Source: Anaerobacterium chartisolvens (GTDB lineage Bacteria > Bacillota > Clostridia > Acetivibrionales > DSM-27016). From it: a stretch of DNA of 64,000 nucleotides. This document shows, in pieces, positions 57,324 through 64,000 of this stretch. The stretch is from positions 25,688 to 89,687 of the forward strand of contig NZ_QPJT01000019.1 of NCBI RefSeq assembly GCF_003337415.1, written 5' to 3'. Below the pieces are notes generated by a model. That model made no database searches and had not been told where the DNA came from. It saw only the letters and a list, made by a program, of their open reading frames with translations. The translations under genes were made by a program, and so were the position numbers. The number at the start of each line of letters is the position of its first letter. Position 1 is the first letter of the stretch.

Positions 57324-58481
57324 ATGGGAAAAATATATATGAAGCCGGATGAGGTAATAGGCCTTGGGGGCAGGATTAAGTCCATAGTTGCTGAAATAGA
57401 GCCTATGGTCAGAGATGTGGGAAGCATACTTGAAAGTCTTGAGCCGGAGGTTAAAAAGAGGCTGGGAGGCACAGAATACCGGATTGCAGATGACCTGTAT
57501 ATGCTGTATAATATGGGTATGGACTTAGGCTCTATGGCGCAGAAGGCAGGTCGGAGCTTTATGGATGAGGACAGCTTTCTTTCCCGTGATATGGAGGCTG
57601 CGCTAAAGGGAATGGAGAGTGTGGCGAAAGAGGTTGCATGGCTTAATTCCTCTGACAATGCAAGAATGGGGGTTGACGGAAGCCTTAAGCAGCAGTTTTA
57701 TCGTAATGTGTCACTTGAGATGAATGAAAGCGTGGCGAGTCCTGTAGGAGATTATTTGCTTTCCTCAGTAAAGCAGGTAGTGCTGGGGGATTTTACGGAT
57801 GACATGACACTTTTAGGTACGGGGCTTCAGGTGCTTACTGGTATTGTAGGGATAGACCTGCCAGCGGATATAAGGGACTTAACGGCAAGTCTGGTAAACT
57901 GGGAATGGTCTGGGGAGCATATTTTAAATTTTGCGTTAAACCTCGTGGGGGTAATACCCGTTATAGGCGCATTAAAATATCTGAAGTATGCGGATGAGGC
58001 AGCGGTAGCGATTAAAGGCAGTGACAGGATTGTCACAGCTTTAAAGAATAGTGATGAGCTTTCGACTGTGTTAAAAAAGGGTGATGAGGCGGTTTTAGGC
58101 TCTAAGGAAGTCTTAAACGGTGGGTTAAAGACCTTATCCACACCAAGCTCTAAAGTCTTACGTCAAAATATGATTGAATCAGGAATTAATGTTCCGAATT
58201 ACGCTAATGCAGCTCATCATATAGTTGCAGGAAGTTCACCTAAAGCTGCTGAAGCTAGAGCGATTCTTCAAAAATTTGGAGTGGACATTAATGATGCTAC
58301 TAATGGGGCATTTCTACCAACTGTAAAAGATGTGGCAGAAGGCGCATATCATCCAAGTCTGCATACCGATTCGTATTATAGAAAAGTTACGGATTTATTA
58401 TCTGGAGCAAAAAGCAAGAATGACGTATTAGATATCTTAGACGACATAGCTGATCAGTTATCAAAAGGAACATTCAAATAG
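57324..58481 (+). CDS. Type VII effector with C-terminal AHH-type nuclease domain
   Basis: The 385-residue protein has a helical N-terminal region of WXG/LXG style (about 1-130), a hydrophobic middle with glycine-rich helices (about 160-235) and a C-terminal toxin domain. That domain begins NAAHHIVAGSSPKAAEARAI, the AHH signature of HNH/endonuclease VII-like toxins, and includes HPSLHTDSYY with further histidines. It would cut nucleic acids of rival bacteria. The next gene is its likely immunity protein. Confidence 0.85.
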   Translation: MGKIYMKPDEVIGLGGRIKSIVAEIEPMVRDVGSILESLEPEVKKRLGGTEYRIADDLYMLYNMGMDLGSMAQKAGRSFMDEDSFLSRDMEAALKGMESVAKEVAWLNSSDNARMGVDGSLKQQFYRNVSLEMNESVASPVGDYLLSSVKQVVLGDFTDDMTLLGTGLQVLTGIVGIDLPADIRDLTASLVNWEWSGEHILNFALNLVGVIPVIGALKYLKYADEAAVAIKGSDRIVTALKNSDELSTVLKKGDEAVLGSKEVLNGGLKTLSTPSSKVLRQNMIESGINVPNYANAAHHIVAGSSPKAAEARAILQKFGVDINDATNGAFLPTVKDVAEGAYHPSLHTDSYYRKVTDLLSGAKSKNDVLDILDDIADQLSKGTFK

Positions 58482-58504
58482 TATACAGTATGGAGGTGGA
58501 TAGC

Positions 58505-59044
58505 ATGAAAATTTGGCTGCTAGACTGTGATGTTGATAATTACGATAATTTGACATGGAAAAATGATATAGATATTGATGAAGTACAGACTTTTGATGGA
58601 AGACAGAAGTTGATGAATTGGAACCCTGTTCAAGTAAAAAGAATGTATGATAGGGAATTTAGCAATTCACCTGGACTTTCATCACATATACCGATATTTG
58701 ACAAGAAGGCTGTCGATACTCTCAAAGATTTATTAATTGGGAATGCAGAAATACTCCAACTAGATTGCGAGGGCTGGGAATTTTATGCAATTAATGTAAT
58801 TAAAGTTTTAGACTGCATTGATTATGATAAATCAGAGTATAAAACTTTTAGAGATGGCAAACGAATTATGAGATTTATTAAATACGCTTTTGATATTTCA
58901 AAAGTAAAAAATGAGCATTTGTTTAAAATTGTTGATGAACCATTGCGTCGTCCCTTTGTATCCGATGAATTTAGAAATCGTATACTCGAAAATAACCTTA
59001 CTGGATTCAAATTTGAGCTTGTTTGGGATAGTGATAAAAACTAA
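58505..59044 (+). CDS. Imm11-like (DUF1629-type) immunity protein
   Basis: The 179-residue cytosolic protein begins MKIWLLDCDVDNYDNL and ends FVSDEFRNRILENNLTGFKF, the pattern of the Imm11 family paired with polymorphic toxins. ATG 58505 follows GGAGGTG; the longest frame adds five residues. It lies 23 bases after the AHH effector and should protect the producer. Confidence 0.78.
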   Translation: MKIWLLDCDVDNYDNLTWKNDIDIDEVQTFDGRQKLMNWNPVQVKRMYDREFSNSPGLSSHIPIFDKKAVDTLKDLLIGNAEILQLDCEGWEFYAINVIKVLDCIDYDKSEYKTFRDGKRIMRFIKYAFDISKVKNEHLFKIVDEPLRRPFVSDEFRNRILENNLTGFKFELVWDSDKN

Positions 59045-59160
59045 TAATACAAACAGATGTACAATATTGGTTATTTCGAAAAAAATTGATTAACAGCCAC
59101 CTGAACAGCACCTAAACTTTAAATCCGTTTGATTACCAAATACAATAAAGCTGAATTCCC

Positions 59161-59295
59161 GGTCAAAGAACTTTCCACCTAAGTGGTCATCCTTTAGCGG
59201 GAGTTTGCCATGTATTGAGCGGTGCGCAGCACTTTGTGACAGTGGATGAAATACTGAAAAGTAAGACGGAATATGAAATGCCGGAAACGAAATAG
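59161..59295 (+). pseudogene. Debris of another toxin or immunity module
   Basis: A 44-codon open stretch ending in TAG reads FHLSGHPLAGVCHVLSGAQH... and continues to KSKTEYEMPETK. It has no start; immediately upstream a different frame (KYNKAEFPVKEL) gives its likely continuation, so a frameshift and truncation are visible. The rest of the 59045-59356 gap is without genes. Confidence 0.55.
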
Positions 59296-59356
59296 ATACG
59301 GCTCCCGCTGCAGCTATTTAAGTATAAAAATGAGGACAACTTTTCTGAATTTTAAG

Positions 59357-61198
59357 TTATGATAATTTAATGGAATCGTGAGCTCGTTTAAAAAAATCCA
59401 GAAGGCCTTTTTTGGGGGGAGACTCAAGCTTGATCCCCAGAATTTCGGAGAATACATTTTTTACATCCTCGGACGGGATAAAGGGGTTTTTATTAAATGG
59501 CAATGTATATACCTTGTTTTTTACAAATCCCTTTATATCTCCTGTTTCATTTCCTGAAATGAATGGTATAACATAAATCCAACTGTTATTTAAATCATAG
59601 CTTCTGGAATAGGTGTGGAACCTTCTTATTTCCTTTACCTTCCAATCGGACCCATGTCCCAAAACTATTTTTTTATTGGCTCTGGAAAAATCATCAAGCT
59701 CTATTCCATCTTTAAAACATCCGAAATCCAGAAGTATAAAGTCGTACTTTTCTTTATGGGTCAGTACAAATTGTGAATATTCAATTCCCCAAAAGTAGTC
59801 AACACCCTTGTATGTAAAGAATTTATCAGGAGCGTCAGAATCACTTATATTGCTTTGAAGCTCTTTAAATGACATGCTTTCGTTAAGCTCTACGATAGCC
59901 ACATTATAATTTATTGAGAGATAATGAGCAAACATTATTGCAGTATGTGTTACGCCTGTGCCATAGCCTGCTCCGGTAAATGCTATCTCATTATTTCCCA
60001 CGGCTACATATTTTATAGGCTGAGTATTTCCATTTGTATTATTTGGTTTTGGCAAGCTTGCATCGGGAAATACCTCTGAAGGGACTAATTCTCTTATCAG
60101 TCCCATAAGGCTTTTGTCAAGCTGCTCTTTTACCTCAATCAAGGCATATGGAATGAAATTGCCTTCAACACATTTTTTTATTGTTTCATTACTAAGAAAA
60201 GGTACGTTTATATAATCTATATCTCCAATATCTGAAATGACTTTGTTCCTGTCTGAATCACTGCACCATTTATTTATTATATATTTTACCTTGCCGGTAT
60301 TCTGGAATTTTTTTACTTGTCTTACCATGTCAACATCAAAATCCTTATAGCCGGAGTCTATTACAAGCAGCAGCATATCCATTTCGTCAATTATTTCCTG
60401 TACAAGCTCATGCTTGAAATGATGACCTATGTCAATTATATTTATAGAAGATTTTTTTGAAGCATATAAGAGCTTCATAATCATATTATAATTCCATTTG
60501 TCAGAAAGAAATTTACGAGAATCAGGTACTATATATGCTATTCCATCGGATATATTTTCTCTGTTTTTTTCGATTTTCTCTCCTTCGGCCACAGCATTAT
60601 GAAAGGAATAGAAATCATAACCCAATTTTTTTTCCAGTCCGGCTCTGCCAAAGATTGTACGTGACAGTGGAAGCTCAATGACACTGGGGAGTACTCCATG
60701 CTCAGAAAGCATCTTTGCCAGATTAAGCGTTACGAAGGTGGAGCCTGCGCCGGGGGTAAGATTGAGAACACCTATGAGATTATTTTGTATAGCAGTATAA
60801 ACCTGTCTGTAGACAGGCACTTCAACCATTTTCTCGGATTGGTGCTTATCTTTTTTTCTTTGCTCAACAGGATATTTTTCATTAAAAGTGCTTTTTTCAT
60901 CCGGCATACTTTGATAAGACTTTACAGTAGACTTAATAATATTCAGAATATCGTCAAAGTCTCCTTCAAATGGAATTATATTTTCAACACCCTTACGGTA
61001 TAAGAAATCAATTGCCTCATCTTTCCACCAGAGCCTCACGTCTATAATTGCCAGATCATATTCTTTGGAGGCTATTTTTTCTTTAAAAGAATCCAGATCT
61101 GTAACAAAATCATCCCATTGTATGTTAAATTGTTTTAAAATATGTACTATTCTGTCATAGCTGTCTCTCGATTTCATGCAGCAAATTGAGTGTGGCAT
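59357..61198 (-). CDS. Tandem P-loop CpaE-like protein with receiver-like N-terminus
   Basis: The 613-residue protein has a receiver-like region (about 1-100; DLAIIDVRLWWKD), then two ParA/MinD-type modules: GVLNLTPGAGSTFVTLNLAK (about 143-162) and IAFTGAGYGTGVTHTAIMFA (about 410-429), both with P-loop-like turns that lack the usual GKT. Its second halves carry INIIDIGHHF and FILLDFGCF as Walker B-like strands. CpaE proteins have this receiver-ParA plan with one ParA unit. It faces the secretion operons and probably belongs to them. Confidence 0.72.
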   Translation of the reverse strand: MPHSICCMKSRDSYDRIVHILKQFNIQWDDFVTDLDSFKEKIASKEYDLAIIDVRLWWKDEAIDFLYRKGVENIIPFEGDFDDILNIIKSTVKSYQSMPDEKSTFNEKYPVEQRKKDKHQSEKMVEVPVYRQVYTAIQNNLIGVLNLTPGAGSTFVTLNLAKMLSEHGVLPSVIELPLSRTIFGRAGLEKKLGYDFYSFHNAVAEGEKIEKNRENISDGIAYIVPDSRKFLSDKWNYNMIMKLLYASKKSSINIIDIGHHFKHELVQEIIDEMDMLLLVIDSGYKDFDVDMVRQVKKFQNTGKVKYIINKWCSDSDRNKVISDIGDIDYINVPFLSNETIKKCVEGNFIPYALIEVKEQLDKSLMGLIRELVPSEVFPDASLPKPNNTNGNTQPIKYVAVGNNEIAFTGAGYGTGVTHTAIMFAHYLSINYNVAIVELNESMSFKELQSNISDSDAPDKFFTYKGVDYFWGIEYSQFVLTHKEKYDFILLDFGCFKDGIELDDFSRANKKIVLGHGSDWKVKEIRRFHTYSRSYDLNNSWIYVIPFISGNETGDIKGFVKNKVYTLPFNKNPFIPSEDVKNVFSEILGIKLESPPKKGLLDFFKRAHDSIKLS

Positions 61199-61814
61199 AT
61201 CTTTACATCACATCCTTTGTTATAATTATATAGTAAAATTATTCATTGGTAAATATCTATGCAATAATTGTTGTGAATAGCTTGTGATAATTGTTAAAAT
61301 GCTTAAGTCTCGAAATTAAGGGCATGCGCTATCCTTTTCTTATCCCTTTCACAACGCATTTTTAATTAACCAGTATAACTGATTAAATTTAAAAAAAAGG
61401 GATCGTTGCATTAACTAATGAAATACTTAATTCTGCAACGGTTTCTTATGTTTTTTGGGATGACAATAAATTAGGATTTTTCATTTTGGGTATTATTGAG
61501 AATATCAAGTAATTCTTGTTACGTCATAAGGCTTTCATCCTTTGATACCTACAATATCGGAATAGTTTCGGAAAGTCGGCATCAGAAACCAATAAAAATA
61601 GGTATTATGAATTGGTTAATTCAAGTTTTTACTCATGAGTAAGATAAAATTCTGCTAAAACCATCTTTACCTCATAGATAGACTGCTATATAATTGAAGC
61701 AGAGGATATTATATAGAATAATGCTATAAATTACTTGGTATACAATTCAGAAAATAAACAAAGAAAAGCATTCAGCCTCCTCATAAAAATATTAACAAAT
61801 AGGAGGATCCCAAA
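61199..61814. other. Intergenic region before the SLH gene
   Basis: AT-rich; a hairpin CGTTGCA ... TGCAACG (about 61405-61441) is followed by GTTTCTTATGTTTTTT and may terminate read-through. I see no gene, known RNA or repeat otherwise. Confidence 0.5.
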
Positions 61815-63077
61815 ATGAAAAAGATATTATCCATGGTGCTTGTATCTATACTGCTTTCAGGCATTATTACAACATCTACTTTCGGTGCGGAAAGCTTCAG
61901 CGATATCCCTGACAACGCATATTATAAAAATGATCTGGATTATATGATGAAGGATTCAAGGAAAATATTTGAGGGCTTTGCCGACGGAACCTTTAAGCCG
62001 GAGAATCCCTTTACACTGGCACAGCTTATGAAATGCATAGCGGTTGCCAGAAATGATGAGATACCTGAAAGGCGCAATGGAGAAAAGTGGTATATCCCAT
62101 ATGTTAAAACGGCAATAATGAACGGATGGCTGAGCGGAGGAGAATTTGAGCTGAGTGATTATGAAAGAGCGGCTAAAAGAGGAGAGATGGCCATGCTGCT
62201 GGTAAGGGCCTTCGGGGAATACAGCTTCCGTGAGGCAAACAAGGTAAAGACCCTTATAAAGGATTATAATGCAGTACCGGATAAATATAAGCCTTACGTA
62301 ATAAAGTCTTATGACATAGGGCTTATAGGAGGTTATAGCGACGGAAGCTTCGGGGCCGAGGATAATTTGGTAAGGGCTCAGGCGGTGGCAATTATAAGAA
62401 GGTTTATAGATCCTTCGGCAAGGCTCAAGCTGGAGCTTGAGGGTGTTGAAGCAGATAATACGCCTGATTTGAGCGATCTGGTATACAGGATCAATCCCGA
62501 TATACCTCAGGAGCTTTATGAGTATGAGTATAGGAAAAGTGAAATTACAGGCTTTATTGGTTCTAATAAGTGGAGTGTCGAGAGATATGGATTAAAAAAA
62601 GTAACTGAATTTATGAATATAGGAAAGCGGTATATGGAGACTTTTTACAATGTGGATTACCGTACATATGACAAGGCTCAATATATTGAAAAGCTTAAGT
62701 GGTTTTTCATGCCTCAGACAAGATGGAGAGCAGATGACGGGATAACAAGGCCTATAGAGGAACATATACAGTATTGGGCGGATATGGTGGAGGAAAAGAA
62801 TATTTCCATAAAGAGTGAATTTATAACCGATCCTTCACTAGTATATGCAGCGCATGGGGAAGTGGTAAGAGGACAATTGAATTTTTCAGTAAAAAGCTGC
62901 AGTGACATGCAATGGTTAAAGAATTATACCATGCTTGGAAATGTAACCTTAAATAAAGAATATACTTGTGCTTTTGAAGTTGAATTAGTAAACATGGAAT
63001 TAAAAGAGGGATGGGAACATGCCTCAAGAGTAATGAACAATGAATACCTTCTCACAGAAGTCAGTGAGGTAGATTAA
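61815..63077 (+). CDS. S-layer homology (SLH) domain protein
   Basis: The 420-residue secreted protein has a signal peptide (about 1-24) and three SLH repeats (about 26-80, 85-135, 150-205; FADGTFKPENPFT and GYSDGSFGAEDNLVRAQ are typical), which anchor proteins to the cell wall polymer. The remaining 210 residues are not recognised. AGGAGGATC precedes the ATG. A second secreted protein starts one base after its stop, so the two are coupled. Confidence 0.9.
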   Translation: MKKILSMVLVSILLSGIITTSTFGAESFSDIPDNAYYKNDLDYMMKDSRKIFEGFADGTFKPENPFTLAQLMKCIAVARNDEIPERRNGEKWYIPYVKTAIMNGWLSGGEFELSDYERAAKRGEMAMLLVRAFGEYSFREANKVKTLIKDYNAVPDKYKPYVIKSYDIGLIGGYSDGSFGAEDNLVRAQAVAIIRRFIDPSARLKLELEGVEADNTPDLSDLVYRINPDIPQELYEYEYRKSEITGFIGSNKWSVERYGLKKVTEFMNIGKRYMETFYNVDYRTYDKAQYIEKLKWFFMPQTRWRADDGITRPIEEHIQYWADMVEEKNISIKSEFITDPSLVYAAHGEVVRGQLNFSVKSCSDMQWLKNYTMLGNVTLNKEYTCAFEVELVNMELKEGWEHASRVMNNEYLLTEVSEVD

Positions 63078-63078
63078 T

Positions 63079-64000
63079 ATGAAGAAAAAATTATATTCTA
63101 TATTCATGGTGATTTTTATAGCGTATATAGTCTATACAAGTGGTTATGCAGGAGGAGACAGTTATGCAGGTGAGCCATTGAAGTTTGAGTCTGACGGCTC
63201 GCTTACAATGACGACATATGATCAAAAGGCGACAACGGATATAAGATACAGAACCATAGGCTGGACGATCTACAGTGAGGACAGGACAAAATCTGTAGTA
63301 ATACAGTTTGAGGAGTCGGAAAGCGAATATATAGATGAGGATGGGGATGGATATAAGGAGAAAGTGAGAACATATTTTAAGATAGACAAAGATATAATAT
63401 TCAACCGAATAGGAGCAGTGGATAAGGAATGGCAGGAGGAGCTGTACCGCGAGGGGGGAGACCTTATCTTTGACGGTGTGCTTACCATTGTTGAATATGA
63501 TGGAGAAGTTGAAAAGAGGCGGTTAGGCAGGCTTACCAACGGGGGGGACAACTATGAAGAGGAGGTATACTTTACACTTGATGGAATTAAAAATGCCCGT
63601 ATCTGGGGAAGCTCCGTAAGCTTTGATAGTCATTTCAATAAAAAGGTACATCTTGACAGGCATCCTGAAATGCTGGATGGCAATGTTGAAGTAAAGCATT
63701 TCCTCATGGACGGCAGCGCAATAAGCAGGTATGATTACTCGGAGCAGGTTGAAAGCGGGGAGCATCAATATACTGCCAGACAGATAGCGGGACATGAATG
63801 CATGGGAGTAAAGGTGAAATATGGTGAAAGTGCCGAGGGCTCTATGCAGATCTCTGACAGCGTAATACTGTCATTAGATGACTTATTTTCCACGGCCTGT
63901 ATTTACTTTTATTACCAAGGATCTGAGAATACAGGCAAGAGCGGTGAGGATATAGATCCAGAGGCTACGGGAGTTATAAAGGCGGATGATATGGGCAGTG
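63079..64000 (+). CDS. Secreted protein of unknown function, truncated by window end
   Basis: The reading frame begins with ATG after GTGAGGT, has a signal peptide (KKKLYSIFMVIFIAYIVYT) and runs for 307 codons without stop to the end of the window. It is beta-strand rich with acidic turns (YIDEDGDGYKEK, calcium-loop-like). I do not recognise the family; it is probably a surface partner of the SLH protein. Confidence 0.8.
   Translation, partial: MKKKLYSIFMVIFIAYIVYTSGYAGGDSYAGEPLKFESDGSLTMTTYDQKATTDIRYRTIGWTIYSEDRTKSVVIQFEESESEYIDEDGDGYKEKVRTYFKIDKDIIFNRIGAVDKEWQEELYREGGDLIFDGVLTIVEYDGEVEKRRLGRLTNGGDNYEEEVYFTLDGIKNARIWGSSVSFDSHFNKKVHLDRHPEMLDGNVEVKHFLMDGSAISRYDYSEQVESGEHQYTARQIAGHECMGVKVKYGESAEGSMQISDSVILSLDDLFSTACIYFYYQGSENTGKSGEDIDPEATGVIKADDMGS

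Overview
The window looks like a chromosomal segment from a mesophilic, spore-forming, cellulosome-producing clostridium (Ruminiclostridium / Clostridium cellulolyticum-papyrosolvens-cellobioparum type). The reasons are low G+C, AGGAGG ribosome sites, a GH5 cellulase with a type I dockerin, spore genes (a 23-codon spoVM, a gerA-type germination cluster) and a clostridial pta-ackA pair. The species is an inference. I saw no rRNA, tRNA, CRISPR array, intact transposase or phage.

Layout. 0.2-8.3 kb: housekeeping and signalling genes (HD-GYP protein, glgA, nth, a long FtsA-like protein, a diguanylate cyclase, spoVM convergent with rpmB). 8.5-9.6 kb: a CDF metal exporter behind a candidate NiCo (czcD) riboswitch with a consensus promoter. 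10.0-12.3 kb: a two-gene cassette in which a chagasin-like protein ends in five VKYMAP-type octapeptide repeats and is followed by a radical SAM/SPASM/TPR enzyme; it reads like an undescribed peptide-modification (RiPP-like) system. 12.3-21.9 kb: accessory region with a VOC protein, double MerR regulator and ABC exporter, a secreted papain-like protein, a GT1 glycosyltransferase and an amino-acid ABC importer, scattered with REP-like palindromes. 21.9-31.2 kb: YesM/YesN two-component system divergent from a sugar ABC importer without ATPase and a DUF5703-type protein. 31.3-33.8 kb: a decayed secreted CBM6 protein and the GH5-dockerin cellulase. 34.5-36.8 kb: pta-ackA. 37-41 kb: germination genes, including a gerA-type gene whose start is separated from its body by a frameshift at an A10 tract, and a gerB-type gene in convergent orientation.

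41.3-61.2 kb is a large secretion region. It starts with a long 5' leader and a Tad/Flp-like operon (SAF protein, two CpaE/ParA-like proteins, CpaF-like ATPase with an N-terminal membrane anchor, fused TadB/TadC-like platform, three pilin-like proteins and a protein with an Ada-like Cys tail). A type VII (ESX-b) operon follows directly: EssC, an unknown protein, EsaB/YukD, a basic-tailed WXG protein, canonical WXG100 EsxA, an AHH-nuclease effector, its Imm11-like immunity protein and debris of another toxin module. A tandem P-loop CpaE-like protein is convergent. EssB, EsaA and EssA are not seen, so a functional link between the two machineries is a hypothesis worth testing. The window closes with an SLH-domain protein and a truncated secreted protein.

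Many start codons were moved inward from the longest reading frame on the basis of visible ribosome sites; these are noted per gene.
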